Positions 54,289 to 64,000 of a DNA stretch of 64,000 bases are shown here, piece after piece. A model generated the notes under the pieces. It searched no databases, was not told the DNA's origin, and worked only from the letters and a program-made list of their open reading frames with translations. The position numbers and the translations under genes are program-made. This DNA comes from Paraburkholderia sp. BL9I2N2 (lineage in GTDB: Bacteria > Pseudomonadota > Gammaproteobacteria > Burkholderiales > Burkholderiaceae): positions 2,604,001 through 2,668,000 of the forward strand of contig NZ_SMGP01000001.1 of assembly GCF_004339745.1 (NCBI RefSeq). Direction: 5' to 3'. Each line of letters begins with the position of its first letter. Positions within the stretch are counted from its first letter, which is position 1.

Positions 54289-55689
54289 ATGGACGAACAA
54301 CAAAAGCATTCGGAAACCACACGCCCTGTTCCTCCGGCTTCCCAACCGTCCTCCAGCGGCGGCCCCGCCGGCATACCGAACCAGCCGCCAGGCATGGTGA
54401 AGCGGCACCGCGGCCGCAATATCGCGTTGATCATCGCGGCGCTGGTCATCCTCGGGGTGGTGCTGTGGCGCTGGCACCCGTGGGGCGGTCCCGGCGGCGG
54501 CGCGAGCGGCGCGGCCGGCGCCAGCGACGCGAGCGGCGCGCGGGCCGGGCGCGCGGGCCGCGGCGGTGCCATGGCCAATATCTCGCAGCCGGTTCACGTG
54601 GCGGCCGCGACGCAGGGCGAAATGCCGGTGGTGATCACCGCGCTCGGCACGGTCACGCCGCTTGCCAACGTCACCGTGCTGCCGCAGTTGAGCGGCGTGT
54701 TGCAGGACGTGTATTTCAAGGAGGGCCAGATGGTCAAGAAGGGCGACGTGCTGGCCCAGATCGACCCGCGTCCCTATCAGATCTCGCTCGACAACGCGCA
54801 AGGCACGCTCGCGCGCGACGAGGCCCTGCTGCAAACCGCCCGCCTCGACCTGAAGCGCTATCAGACGCTGCTCTCGCAGGACTCCATCGCCAGCCAGCAG
54901 GTGGATACGCAAGCCTCGCTGGTGCGGCAATACGAAGGCACGGTGAAGTCCGACAAGGCCAATATCGACACCTTCAAGCTCGACCTCGTGTATGCGCGCA
55001 TCACCGCGCCGGTGTCGGGACGCGTCGGTCTGCGCCAGGTCGATCCGGGCAACTACGTGACACCGAGCTTGACCAACGGCCTCGTCGTGATTACGCAACT
55101 GCAGCCGATCAGCGTGATCTTCACCACCTCCGAAGACAATCTGCAGCAGATCATCCAGCAGACCCAGTCGGGCGCCAAGCTCTCGGTCACCGCGTATGAC
55201 CGCAGCAACACCACGTCGCTCGAAGGCGGCATGCTCGAAACACTGGACAACCAGATCGACACCACCACCGGCACGGTCAAGCTGCGCGCGATCTTCCAGA
55301 ACAGCAAGAATCTGCTGTTCCCGAATCAGTTCGTGAACACGCGCCTGCTGGTCGATACGATCAAGGACGCCGTGATCGTGCCGACACCGGCCGTGCTCAA
55401 CGGCTCGATGGGCCCGTTCGTGTACGTCGTGAAGGCGGACAACACCGTGACCGTGCGGCCGGTCAAGGTCGGCCCCGTGGATGGCGAGCGCACCAGCATC
55501 CAGTCCGGCCTGACCGTGGGCGAGCGCGTCGTGATCGACGGTTCGGACCGGCTCAAGGAAGGCGCGAAAATCACGATTCCGGCCGACAAGCCGCGCGGCG
55601 CCTCGGGTGCCCGCGGTGCGGCCGCCGCGTCGGGCGCCTCCGGCGCTCACGCGCATCATGGCAAACACGCGGCGCAAGCCTCGCAATAA
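54289..55689 (+). CDS. mdtA: RND efflux membrane fusion protein MdtA-like
   Basis: 466 residues: an N-terminal Pro/Ser-rich tail, one inner-membrane helix (NIALIIAALVILGVVLW), a Gly/Ala-rich linker, then the HlyD/AcrA-type lipoyl and beta-barrel core (GEMPVVITALGTVTPLANVTV and ITAPVSGRVGLRQVDPGNYV segments). It bridges the pump to an outer-membrane channel. Ends with a His/Ala-rich tail (GAHAHHGKHA). First gene of an operon with the two pump subunits. Confidence 0.92.
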   Translation: MDEQQKHSETTRPVPPASQPSSSGGPAGIPNQPPGMVKRHRGRNIALIIAALVILGVVLWRWHPWGGPGGGASGAAGASDASGARAGRAGRGGAMANISQPVHVAAATQGEMPVVITALGTVTPLANVTVLPQLSGVLQDVYFKEGQMVKKGDVLAQIDPRPYQISLDNAQGTLARDEALLQTARLDLKRYQTLLSQDSIASQQVDTQASLVRQYEGTVKSDKANIDTFKLDLVYARITAPVSGRVGLRQVDPGNYVTPSLTNGLVVITQLQPISVIFTTSEDNLQQIIQQTQSGAKLSVTAYDRSNTTSLEGGMLETLDNQIDTTTGTVKLRAIFQNSKNLLFPNQFVNTRLLVDTIKDAVIVPTPAVLNGSMGPFVYVVKADNTVTVRPVKVGPVDGERTSIQSGLTVGERVVIDGSDRLKEGAKITIPADKPRGASGARGAAAASGASGAHAHHGKHAAQASQ

Positions 55690-55707
55690 AGGCACGGCAC
55701 TTACCGC

Positions 55708-58700
55708 ATGAATCCATCCCGCGCCTTTATTCTGCGTCCCGTCGGCACCGCGCTGCTGATGGCGGCGATCATGCTGGTCGGTCTCGTCGCGCTGCGCTTT
55801 TTGCCGCTCTCGGCGCTGCCCGAAGTCGACTATCCGACCATCCAGGTGCAGACCTTCTATCCGGGCGCGAGCCCGGACGTGATGACGTCGTCGGTCACCG
55901 CGCCGCTCGAGCGCCAGTTCGGGCAGATGCCGTCGCTCAATCAGATGTCGTCGCAAAGCTCGGCCGGCTCGTCGATCATCACGCTGCAGTTCAGCCTCGA
56001 CCTGCCGCTCGACATCGCCGAGCAGGAAGTCCAGGCCGCCATCAACGCGGCCGGCAACCTGCTGCCGTCGGACCTGCCCGCGCCGCCGATCTACGCCAAG
56101 GTCAATCCGGCCGACGCGCCGATCATCACGCTCGCGATCACCTCGAAGACGCTGCCGCTCACGCAGGTGCAGGATCTGGCCGACACGCGTCTCGCGCAAA
56201 AAATCTCGCAGGTGGCGGGCGTGGGTCTGGTGAGCCTGTCGGGCGGCCAGCGTCCGGCCGTGCGGATTCAGGCGAACCCGCGCGCGCTCGCCGCGTACGG
56301 CCTGAATCTGGACGACTTGCGCACCACCATCTCGAACCTGAACGTCAACACGCCGAAGGGCAACTTCGACGGTCCCACGCGCAACTACACGATCAACGCG
56401 AACGACCAGTTGACCGACGCCGACGCCTACAAGAGCGCGGTGGTCGCGTACAAGAACGGCCGCGCGGTGATGTTGACCGACGTCGCCACCATCGTGCAGG
56501 GCGCGGAGAACACCAAGCTCGGCGCGTGGGTCGACGGCACGCCCGCGATCATTCTGAACGTGCAGCGCCAGCCGGGCGCGAACGTGATCCAGGTGGTGGA
56601 CAGCATCAAGAAGCTGCTGCCGCAATTGCAGCAGGCGCTGCCCGCCGCGCTCGAGGTGCAGATCGTCACCGACCGCACCACCACGATCCGCGCTTCCGTG
56701 CGCGACGTACAGTTCGAACTGGCCATGTCGGTCGTGCTGGTGGTGCTGGTCATGTACCTGTTCCTCGCCAACGTCTACGCGACCATCATTCCGAGTCTCT
56801 CGGTGCCGCTGTCGCTGATCGGCACGCTCGCCGTGATGTACCTGTGCGGCTTTTCGCTCGACAACTTATCGTTGATGGCGCTGACCATCGCGACCGGCTT
56901 CGTGGTGGACGACGCGATCGTGATGATCGAGAACATCGCGCGTTACGTGGAGGAAGGCGAAGCGCCGCTCGAAGCCGCGTTGAAAGGCTCGAAACAGATC
57001 GGCTTTACGATCATTTCGCTGACGGTGTCGCTGATCGCCGTGCTGATTCCGCTGCTCTTCATGGGCGACGTGGTCGGCCGCCTGTTCCACGAATTCGCCA
57101 TTACGCTTGCCGTGACGATCGTGATTTCGGCGGTCGTGTCGCTCACGCTCGTGCCGATGATGTGCGCCAAACTGCTGCGCCACACGCCACCGCACGAGAG
57201 CCATCGTTTCGAAGCCAAGGCGCACCGCGCGATCGACTGGGTGATCGCGCGTTACGCGGTCGCGCTCACGTGGGTGCTGAACCGGCAACGCTCCACGCTG
57301 GTCGTTGCGGTGCTCACGCTGGTGTTGACCGGCGTGCTGTACGTGTTCATTCCGAAGGGCTTCTTTCCGGTGCAGGACACCGGCGTGATCCAGGCGATCA
57401 CGCAGGCGCCGCAGTCCGTGTCGTATGCGTCGATGGCCGAGCGCCAGCAGGAACTCGCCGCGCAGATCCTGAAGAACCCGGACGTGGAGAGCCTGACCTC
57501 GTTCATCGGCGTGGACGGCAGCAATATCACGCTGAACAGCGGCCGCATGCTGATCAACCTGAAGCCGCGCGACGACCGCAGCAACACCGCGAGCGAAGTG
57601 ATCCGCCAGTTGCAGCGGGACGTGGCGCACATTGCCGGCGCGTCGCTGTACATGCAGCCGGTGCAGGATCTGACGATCGACTCGACCGTGAGCCCGACGC
57701 AGTATCAGTTCATGCTGACCGATCCGAACATCAGCGAATTCACCACGTGGGTGCCGAAGCTGATCGACCGATTGAGGCAGTCGCCCGAACTCGCCGACGT
57801 CGCCACCGATCTGCAGGACAACGGCCAGTCGGTCTACATCGAAATCGACCGCGCCACCGCGTCGCGCTACGGCATCACGCCGGCCACCGTGGACAGCGCG
57901 CTGTACGACGCGTTCGGCCAGCGCATCATCTCGACCATCTTCACGCAATCGAACCAGTACCGCGTGATCCTGGAAGCGCAGCCGGAGATGCAGCACTACA
58001 CCGAGTCGCTAAAGTCGATCTATCTGCCCTCTTCCACGTCCACGGGCGGCCAGGTGCCGCTGTCGTCGATCGCGCGCTTCATCGAGAAGCCCGCGCCGCT
58101 GCTGGTCACGCACCTGAGCCAGTTCCCGGCCACCACGGTGTCGTTCAACCTCGCGCCGGGCTCGTCGCTCGGCGCGGCGGTCAAGGCGATCGACCAGGCG
58201 GAGAAGGACGTCGGCTTGCCCGCGTCGTTCCAGACCCGCTATCAGGGCGCGGCGCTGGCGTTCCAGGCGTCGCTGTCGAACGAGCTGTTCCTGATTCTCG
58301 CGGCGATCGTCACGATGTACATCGTGCTGGGCGTGCTGTACGAGAGCTTCATCCACCCGATCACGATTCTCTCGACGCTGCCCTCGGCCGGTGTCGGCGC
58401 GTTGCTCGCGCTGCTGATCACGGGGCACGATCTCGACATCATCGGCATCATCGGTATCGTGCTGCTGATCGGTATCGTGAAGAAGAACGCGATCATGATG
58501 ATCGACTTCGCGCTCTACGCCGAGCGCGAGGAAGGCAAGCCGCCGCGCGAAGCGATTTACCAAGCGTGCCTGTTGCGCTTCCGGCCGATTCTGATGACCA
58601 CGCTCGCCGCCCTGCTCGGCGCGCTGCCGCTGATGCTCGGCACCGGCGCCGGTTCGGAATTGCGCCGTCCTCTCGGTATCGCGATTGCGGGCGGATTGAT

Positions 58701-58830
58701 CGTCAGCCAGTTGCTGACGCTGTTCACCACGCCGGTGATCTACCTCGCGTTCGACTCGCTCGGCCGTCGCGCGCGTGAGCGCTTCAATCGGGGCAAGCCT
58801 ACGCCGCCCGTCACCGATGCAGGGAACTGA
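55708..58830 (+). CDS. mdtB: RND multidrug efflux pump subunit MdtB-like
   Basis: 1040 residues, the usual length. RND landmarks: [15 protein letters not shown] at the first helix, the periplasmic porter domain, and the proton-relay Asp pair in [16 protein letters not shown]. The mid-protein [15 protein letters not shown] and C-terminal [15 protein letters not shown] match the MdtB/C type. It works as a mixed MdtB-MdtC trimer to export drugs, bile-type compounds or siderophores. Eighteen bp after mdtA. Confidence 0.93.
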   Translation: MNPSRAFILRPVGTALLMAAIMLVGLVALRFLPLSALPEVDYPTIQVQTFYPGASPDVMTSSVTAPLERQFGQMPSLNQMSSQSSAGSSIITLQFSLDLPLDIAEQEVQAAINAAGNLLPSDLPAPPIYAKVNPADAPIITLAITSKTLPLTQVQDLADTRLAQKISQVAGVGLVSLSGGQRPAVRIQANPRALAAYGLNLDDLRTTISNLNVNTPKGNFDGPTRNYTINANDQLTDADAYKSAVVAYKNGRAVMLTDVATIVQGAENTKLGAWVDGTPAIILNVQRQPGANVIQVVDSIKKLLPQLQQALPAALEVQIVTDRTTTIRASVRDVQFELAMSVVLVVLVMYLFLANVYATIIPSLSVPLSLIGTLAVMYLCGFSLDNLSLMALTIATGFVVDDAIVMIENIARYVEEGEAPLEAALKGSKQIGFTIISLTVSLIAVLIPLLFMGDVVGRLFHEFAITLAVTIVISAVVSLTLVPMMCAKLLRHTPPHESHRFEAKAHRAIDWVIARYAVALTWVLNRQRSTLVVAVLTLVLTGVLYVFIPKGFFPVQDTGVIQAITQAPQSVSYASMAERQQELAAQILKNPDVESLTSFIGVDGSNITLNSGRMLINLKPRDDRSNTASEVIRQLQRDVAHIAGASLYMQPVQDLTIDSTVSPTQYQFMLTDPNISEFTTWVPKLIDRLRQSPELADVATDLQDNGQSVYIEIDRATASRYGITPATVDSALYDAFGQRIISTIFTQSNQYRVILEAQPEMQHYTESLKSIYLPSSTSTGGQVPLSSIARFIEKPAPLLVTHLSQFPATTVSFNLAPGSSLGAAVKAIDQAEKDVGLPASFQTRYQGAALAFQASLSNELFLILAAIVTMYIVLGVLYESFIHPITILSTLPSAGVGALLALLITGHDLDIIGIIGIVLLIGIVKKNAIMMIDFALYAEREEGKPPREAIYQACLLRFRPILMTTLAALLGALPLMLGTGAGSELRRPLGIAIAGGLIVSQLLTLFTTPVIYLAFDSLGRRARERFNRGKPTPPVTDAGN

Positions 58831-58833
58831 GCG

Positions 58834-61800
58834 ATGAATCTGTCGCGCCCGTTTATCTCCCGCCCGGTCGCCACCACGCTGCTGGCGATCGGCATCGCGC
58901 TGGCCGGTATCTTCGCGTTCACGAAGCTGCCGGTGGCGCCGTTGCCGCAAGTCGATTTCCCGACCATTTCAGTGCAGGCCACGCTGCCGGGCGCGAGTCC
59001 GGATACCGTGGCGACCAGCGTCGCCAGTCCGCTCGAACGGCATCTCGGCTCGATCGCCGACGTGACCGAAATGACCTCGTCGAGCTCGGTCGGCTCGACG
59101 CGCATCACCATGCAGTTCGGCCTGAACCGCGACATCGACGGCGCCGCGCGCGACGTGCAGGCCGCCATCAATGCGGCGCGCGCCGATCTGCCGGCAAGCT
59201 TGCGCAGCAATCCGACGTACCACAAGGTCAATCCGGCCGATGCGCCGATCCTGATTCTGGCGCTCACGTCGAAAACGCTCACCGCCGGCCAGTTGTACGA
59301 CTCCGCGGCCACCGTGCTGCAACAGTCTCTGTCGCAGGTGGACGGCGTCGGCGAAGTGGATGTGAGCGGCTCCGCCAACCCGGCCGTGCGTGTCGAACTC
59401 GAGCCGAATGCGCTCTCGCACTACGGCATCGGTCTCGAAGACGTGCGCGCGGCGCTCGCCGCGGCCAACGCGAACAGCCCGAAAGGCTCGATCGAATTCG
59501 GCCCGAACCGCGTGCAGATCTATACCAACGACCAGGCCAGCAAGGCGTCGCAATACAGGGACCTGGTCATTGCCTATCGCAACGGCGCGGCGGTGAAGCT
59601 CTCCGACGTGGCCGAGGTGGTCGATTCGGTCGAAGATCTGCGCAACCTCGGCCTCTTCAACGGCAAGCGTTCGGTGCTGGTGATTCTGTATCGCCAGCCG
59701 GGCGCGAACATCATCGACACCATCGACCGTGTGACGGCGATGCTGCCGCAACTGCACGCGTCGCTGCCCGCGGACGTCGACATCGCGCCGGCCGCCGACC
59801 GCTCCACCACGATCCGCGCGTCGCTGAAAGACACCGAGCGCACGCTGGTGGTCGCGGTTGCGCTGGTGGTGATGGTGGTGTTTCTGTTCCTGCGCAACTG
59901 GCGCGCCACGCTGATTCCGAGCGTGGCCGTGCCGATCTCCATCATCGGCACGTTCGGCGCGATGTACCTGCTCGGTTTCTCGATCGACAACCTCTCGCTG
60001 ATGGCCTTGACCATCGCGACCGGCTTCGTGGTCGACGACGCGATCGTGGTGCTGGAGAACATCTCGAGACATATCGAGAACGGCGTGCCGCGCATGAAGG
60101 CGGCCTTTCTCGGCGCGCGCGAAGTCGGCTTTACCGTGCTGTCCATCAGTATTTCGCTGGTCGCCGTGTTCCTGCCGATTCTGCTGATGGGCGGCATTGT
60201 CGGGCGCCTGTTCCGTGAATTCGCGCTGACGCTTTCGCTGGCGATCGGCGTGTCGCTGATCGTCTCCCTCACGCTCACGCCGATGATGTGCTCGCGCCTT
60301 CTGCGCGAGCCGCACGAACAAAAAGAAGAAGGACGTTTCGGCCGCTGGCTGGAACGCGGCTTCGCTTCGATGCAGCGCGGTTATGAGCGCACGCTCGGCT
60401 GGGCGCTGCTGCATCCGCGCCTGATCGTGACGATTCTGCTGCTGACCATCGGCCTGAACGTGTGGCTGTACATCATCGTGCCGAAGGGCTTCTTTCCGCA
60501 GCAGGACACGGGGCGGCTGATTGGCGGCATTCAGGCTGATCAGGCTACCTCGTTCCAGTCCATGAAAGGCAAGTTCGCGCAGATGATGGAGATCGTCGGC
60601 AAGAATCCGGCGGTGGAGAGTGTGGCCGGTTTCACCGGCGGGCGGCAGACCAATTCCGGCTTCATGTTCGTGACATTGAAGTCGAAGTCCGAGCGCAAGG
60701 CATCCGCAGATCAGGTGATCCAGCAACTGCGCGCGCCGCTCGGCGACGTCGCCGGCGCGCGGACTTTTCTACAGGCGGTGCAAGACATTCGCGTCGGCGG
60801 ACGGCAATCGAATGCACAGTACCAGTTCACGCTGCTGGCCGATTCGACGCCCGACCTGTACCTGTGGGGACCCAAACTCACCGAGGCGCTGCAGGCACGC
60901 CCCGAACTCGCGGACGTGAATTCCGACCAGCAGCAAGGCGGCCTCGAAGCGATGGTGACGATCGACCGCGCCACCGCCGCGCGCCTCGGCATCAAGCCGG
61001 CGCAGATCGACAACACCTTGTACGACGCGTTCGGTCAACGCCAGGTATCGACGATCTATAACCCGTTGAATCAGTATCACGTTGTGATGGAAGTCGCGCC
61101 GAAGTACTGGCAGAGTCCGGACATGCTGAAGCAGATTTACATCAGCACGTCGGGCGGCAGCGCGAGCGGCGCGCAGACCACCAACGCGCCGGCGGGCACC
61201 GTGACAGCGGCGACCGCCGCCGCGACGACCTCGTCCACGAGCGCAACGACTGGCGGCACGGCGGGCACGACCGCATCGAGCGCGGCGAGCATTGCCGCCG
61301 ACTCCGCGCGCAACCAGGCGATCAATTCGATCGCGGCGAGCGGCAAGTCGAGCGCTTCGTCGGGCGCGGCGGTGTCGACGGCGAAGGAAACCATGGTGCC
61401 GCTGTCGGCGATCGCGAGCTTCGGACCGGGCAGTACCCCGCTCTCCGTGAATCACCAGAGCCAGTTCGTGGCCTCGACGATTTCGTTCAATCTGCCGCCG
61501 GGCGTTTCGCTGTCGACGGCGACTCAGGCGATTTACGACACGATGGCGCAGATCGGCATGCCGGGGACTATCCACGGCAGTTTCCAGGGGACGGCGCAGG
61601 CGTTCCAGCAGTCGATGTCCGATCAGCCGATTTTGATTCTGGCCGCTCTGGCCGCCGTGTATATCGTGCTGGGGATGCTGTACGAGAGCTATATCCATCC
61701 GCTGACGATTCTGTCGACGCTGCCTTCGGCGGGTGTGGGCGCGTTGCTGGCGTTGCTGCTGTTCAAGACGGAGTTCAGCATCATCGCGTTGATCGGCGTG

Positions 61801-62154
61801 ATTTTGCTGATCGGTATCGTGAAGAAGAACGCGATCATGATGGTGGATTTCGCAATTGAAGCGTCACGGCACGGTTTGTCGTCGCGGGATGCGATTCATC
61901 AGGCCTGTTTGCTGCGATTCCGGCCGATCATGATGACGACTTTTGCCGCGTTGCTGGGGGCGCTGCCGCTGGCGTTTGGGCGGGGTGAAGGGGCTGAGCT
62001 TCGGGCGCCGCTGGGGATTGCGATTGTTGGTGGGTTGATTGTCAGTCAGATGCTCACGCTTTATACGACGCCGGTTGTGTATCTTTATATGGATCGGATT
62101 CGGGTGAGGTGGGAGTCGAGGAAGGCTCGCCGTGCAGGCCCGGCTGCTACTTGA
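58834..62154 (+). CDS. mdtC: RND multidrug efflux pump subunit MdtC-like, with long low-complexity insertion
   Basis: 1106 residues, against about 1025 for typical MdtC. Landmarks match Mdt[32 protein letters not shown] and [16 protein letters not shown]. The extra length is a stretch at about residues 770-850 (61144-61383), Ala/Ser/Thr/Gly-rich with [22 protein letters not shown] low complexity, where MdtB has only a short PSSTSTGGQ loop. The gene starts 3 bp after the mdtB stop. No outer-membrane factor gene and no BaeSR-like regulator lie in the window, so a TolC-like partner must be elsewhere. Confidence 0.92.
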   Translation: MNLSRPFISRPVATTLLAIGIALAGIFAFTKLPVAPLPQVDFPTISVQATLPGASPDTVATSVASPLERHLGSIADVTEMTSSSSVGSTRITMQFGLNRDIDGAARDVQAAINAARADLPASLRSNPTYHKVNPADAPILILALTSKTLTAGQLYDSAATVLQQSLSQVDGVGEVDVSGSANPAVRVELEPNALSHYGIGLEDVRAALAAANANSPKGSIEFGPNRVQIYTNDQASKASQYRDLVIAYRNGAAVKLSDVAEVVDSVEDLRNLGLFNGKRSVLVILYRQPGANIIDTIDRVTAMLPQLHASLPADVDIAPAADRSTTIRASLKDTERTLVVAVALVVMVVFLFLRNWRATLIPSVAVPISIIGTFGAMYLLGFSIDNLSLMALTIATGFVVDDAIVVLENISRHIENGVPRMKAAFLGAREVGFTVLSISISLVAVFLPILLMGGIVGRLFREFALTLSLAIGVSLIVSLTLTPMMCSRLLREPHEQKEEGRFGRWLERGFASMQRGYERTLGWALLHPRLIVTILLLTIGLNVWLYIIVPKGFFPQQDTGRLIGGIQADQATSFQSMKGKFAQMMEIVGKNPAVESVAGFTGGRQTNSGFMFVTLKSKSERKASADQVIQQLRAPLGDVAGARTFLQAVQDIRVGGRQSNAQYQFTLLADSTPDLYLWGPKLTEALQARPELADVNSDQQQGGLEAMVTIDRATAARLGIKPAQIDNTLYDAFGQRQVSTIYNPLNQYHVVMEVAPKYWQSPDMLKQIYISTSGGSASGAQTTNAPAGTVTAATAAATTSSTSATTGGTAGTTASSAASIAADSARNQAINSIAASGKSSASSGAAVSTAKETMVPLSAIASFGPGSTPLSVNHQSQFVASTISFNLPPGVSLSTATQAIYDTMAQIGMPGTIHGSFQGTAQAFQQSMSDQPILILAALAAVYIVLGMLYESYIHPLTILSTLPSAGVGALLALLLFKTEFSIIALIGVILLIGIVKKNAIMMVDFAIEASRHGLSSRDAIHQACLLRFRPIMMTTFAALLGALPLAFGRGEGAELRAPLGIAIVGGLIVSQMLTLYTTPVVYLYMDRIRVRWESRKARRAGPAAT

Positions 62155-62259
62155 TGGTTTTTTTACGCGGCTGGTTTTTTTGGGTGTGAGGTTGGCCTTT
62201 CCTTGAGATCATAATGGTCTATTAGCGTCGCCCCTGTGTGGGGCAGCGCCAATGGATTT
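62155..62259. other. T-rich region after mdtC
   Basis: The mdtC stop is followed by a run of seven or more T twice (TTTTTTTACGCGGC and GGTTTTTTTGGG, 62159-62190). They may contribute to termination, but no stable stem precedes them. No gene. Confidence 0.35.
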
Positions 62260-62768
62260 AACCAGTCGATGCAACACCCAAAGTTTCCGCCAGTTTTTCG
62301 GCGGGTTCGTAAATTGTAAGGTCTGACGCGGGCCGTCGCAGAAGGCCATTCTTGTTCTCATTGCTGACTCGCTGCCGTGGGCTGTGCGGATCACAGAAAT
62401 ACACCTGCACGTCCGTGGCAATCGAGAAGTTCCTGTGGCTCGCCATCTCGGCCGCGGCCCATGTCACGACCGAAGTAGTTTTGCCGGCAGTCTGTTGACC
62501 TGCTTTATCAGCGCGGGCACCACGCTTGCCGTGTCCTTGCGCGCCACCTTGACCAGCATCGCATAGCGCGAGTGCCGCTCCATCAGCGTGGCAATGTAGG
62601 TGTTGTCCGAGCCCGTCAGCAGATCGTGCGGGTAGCCGGGCAATGCCGCTTCCTATTCGCAGCACGATAAGCCGAACCCGGCTGGTGCTCGAGCATGCGC
62701 GCAATGGCACGCAGCGTCTCACCCTCGCGCCACATCTTCCAGATTTCGTTTTTCTGTTCTGCGCTCAT
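62260..62768 (-). pseudogene. IS30-family transposase relic
   Basis: Leftward from an ATG at 62768 the frame reads MSAEQKNEIWKMWREGETLR followed by AIARMLE, the N-terminal HTH of IS30 transposases. It then breaks (stop and shift near 62650). Farther left in another frame comes YIATLMERHSRYAMLVKVA and, after a second shift, FSIATDVQVYFCDPHSP and VSNENKNGLLRR, the catalytic DDE part with the terminal Glu. The pieces are interrupted by stops and frame changes and part of the middle is missing, so it is inactive. A deleted IS copy. Confidence 0.75.
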
Positions 62769-63034
62769 CCAATGCTTTCTTGAATCCGCCGCGCCAGCCG
62801 GTCAGTATGCGCCGCGTCATACATTAAATAGTTCTCCATACTCGTGCTGTCCGTCAACCAGTCACCTGATTATGCGAAGTACCTATCTACTTTATCGCGT
62901 TGACCAATTTTGACAGTTGTCCTATATACGCCTAGCAAAATCCAATTTGATAATGAAAATTTCAAATTTGAGCGGGCTAAAGCGTATGAAGAAGCGCGAA
63001 GACCTATTGGTGCAAGTCAGTTCAGGGAGGGGCC
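62769..63034. other. A+T-rich leader before vgrG
   Basis: About 265 bp, markedly A+T-rich around 62880-63000 (for example ATTTGATAATGAAAATTTC), unlike the neighbouring GC-rich genes. This is typical of the edges of acquired type VI secretion islands. GGGAGGGGCC just before 63035 is the ribosome site for vgrG. No gene. Confidence 0.5.
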
Positions 63035-64000
63035 ATGTATAGCCCCAGCCAGTCACGTACCCTGAGCGTGTCGTGCGAGGCGTTCCCGATTGATCGCGGT
63101 GTGCCGGTCCTGTCTCCCGTGCGGCTACGGGGTACGGAGGCGCTTGGCAAGCTGTACAGGTACACGCTGGACATGGCGACAACGTACACGCCGGGGCTTT
63201 CCCAGTACAACACTAAATTTCAGATCGTCCCCGCCAGGCTGGTCGGCAAGGACATCACCATCTCGATCGAGTTCGACGGGAAGGGAACATTCATTCCGGG
63301 GATGCCCGGCGATAGCGGCGCCGGTAATGTCGGAGCGGGCGTCAGGACGATTACGGGGATCATCGCCAGAGTCGAGATGACTGGCGTCGATGATCGCCAC
63401 ACGTACTACCGCCTTGTCGTGCGTCCTGCCCTGTGGCTGACCACAAAGACCTCGCGCAGTCGCATATTCCAGAACAGGAGCGTACTGGATATCACGCGGG
63501 ACGTGCTGCGCGAGCACCCGGTCCTGTTTGATGTGAAGGTGTCGGCACGCGGACTGAAAGACGGCTATCCGGAACGCGACTTCGTCCGCCAGATGTGGGA
63601 GTCTGACTTCCATTTCCTGACCAGGCTTTGGCGCGAATGGGGAATTTATTACTTTGAGGATAACAACAGGCTGGTGCTGTGCGACGGGCCCGGTGTCCAC
63701 GAGCCGCACCGGAATGCCTATGACTCGATCCGTTATCACGCGCCCGACGGTGCGCGTATCGACGAAGAACATATCCACAAGCTGAAGGCGTCGCGCAGGA
63801 TCACGGCGGCCAGGGTGACTGTTGTCGATTACGACTATACGCGTGGAGCGCAGAAGTTCGTCGAGGAACATGATGCGTTCGGAGAACTGCACAAGGCCGA
63901 GGAACGCCACTGGGGTGACTACTCGCAGCCCCTTGCCGGCGCAACGGGTCTGTCGGGCCAGCCGAACAACTATCTGGAGGAGGCACACTATCTCGCGGGT
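63035..64000 (+). CDS. vgrG: Type VI secretion tip protein VgrG, N-terminal part
   Basis: 322 residues before the window ends, so the C-terminus is missing. The N-terminal gp27-like domain of VgrG is clear: FPIDRGVPVLSPVRLRGTEALGKLYRYTLDM (two motifs), then YYRLVVRPALWLTTKTSRSRIFQNRSVLDI and HFLTRLWREWGIYYFEDNNRLVLCDG. VgrG forms the puncturing tip of the T6SS; a C-terminal effector domain, common in VgrGs, cannot be seen. GGGAGG precedes the ATG. No tss genes lie in the window. Confidence 0.93.
   Translation, partial: MYSPSQSRTLSVSCEAFPIDRGVPVLSPVRLRGTEALGKLYRYTLDMATTYTPGLSQYNTKFQIVPARLVGKDITISIEFDGKGTFIPGMPGDSGAGNVGAGVRTITGIIARVEMTGVDDRHTYYRLVVRPALWLTTKTSRSRIFQNRSVLDITRDVLREHPVLFDVKVSARGLKDGYPERDFVRQMWESDFHFLTRLWREWGIYYFEDNNRLVLCDGPGVHEPHRNAYDSIRYHAPDGARIDEEHIHKLKASRRITAARVTVVDYDYTRGAQKFVEEHDAFGELHKAEERHWGDYSQPLAGATGLSGQPNNYLEEAHYLAG

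Noticed and set aside
54199..56625. 808-codon leftward frame antisense to mdtA and mdtB
   Set aside because: The product is Arg/His/Asp-rich and matches no known family pattern; it is a shadow of the pump genes.
56526..58778. 750-codon rightward frame inside mdtB
   Set aside because: Alternate frame of a well-supported RND subunit, with Arg-rich low-information product.
58969..60726. 585-codon leftward frame inside mdtC
   Set aside because: Antisense shadow with Arg/His repeats and no start signal.

Overview
The window looks like a chromosomal segment of a Paraburkholderia/Burkholderia-type betaproteobacterium. This is inferred from the high G+C content, the density of LysR regulators and MFS transporters, a DUF4148-like lipoprotein, a catA-benABCD / regulator-catBC arrangement and an mdtABC pump. 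No rRNA, tRNA, CRISPR array or replication origin was seen. Gene density is normal, and most genes sit in small, separately regulated metabolic modules.

Layout. 0-2.6 kb: start of a CHASE3-type sensor, then an ammonium channel (amtB) behind a sigma-54 promoter with an NtrC-like site, and a fluoride exporter (crcB) behind a fluoride riboswitch. 2.65-5.5 kb: a decayed GGDEF relic, then an alpha-oxoamine synthase plus an MSAD-like tautomerase with a divergent GcvA-like LysR. 5.7-16 kb: a HAD hydrolase, a PepSY-like protein with cytochrome b561, dctA, a methyltransferase/membrane-protein pair with its LysR, a GlxA-type regulator divergent from a GNAT acetyltransferase, and small envelope proteins. 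16-28.3 kb: a catabolic island with four LysR genes, three MFS transporters, a LigI-like lactonase, a class II aldolase, an M81 (MlrC-like) hydrolase and an ornithine-cyclodeaminase-family enzyme. Its substrate cannot be named from sequence alone.

28.5-38 kb: an LprI-like protein, a DUF429 protein, then a ketone-body module (MarR regulator, acetoacetate decarboxylase, 3-hydroxybutyrate dehydrogenase, patatin), followed by small secreted proteins (a Tyr/Gly repeat protein, a fasciclin-domain protein, a Gly-rich protein). 38.3-42.9 kb: a fused CoA-transferase with an extra C-terminal domain, a LysR, a nitrilase and a RidA protein. 43-50.4 kb: the benzoate to muconolactone route. catA-benABCD runs leftward and a BenM-like regulator plus catB-catC runs rightward. 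ATAC-N7-GTAT-like operators lie in the divergent promoter and before catB. The later beta-ketoadipate genes (pcaD, pcaIJ, pcaF) are not in the window.

50.4-54 kb: a GcvA-like LysR, an SDR-family protein that has Leu in place of the catalytic Tyr, an orphan terminator and an IclR regulator. 54.3-62.2 kb: mdtABC-type RND pump; MdtC carries a long Ala/Ser/Thr-rich insertion. 62.2-64 kb: a broken IS30-family transposase, an A+T-rich stretch and the start of a type VI secretion VgrG, which looks like the left edge of acquired DNA.

The items most worth following up are the tyrosine-less SDR, the oxoamine synthase/tautomerase pair, the M81/cyclodeaminase island, the BenM-like effector residues with their operators, the MdtC insertion and the minus-strand orphan terminator.
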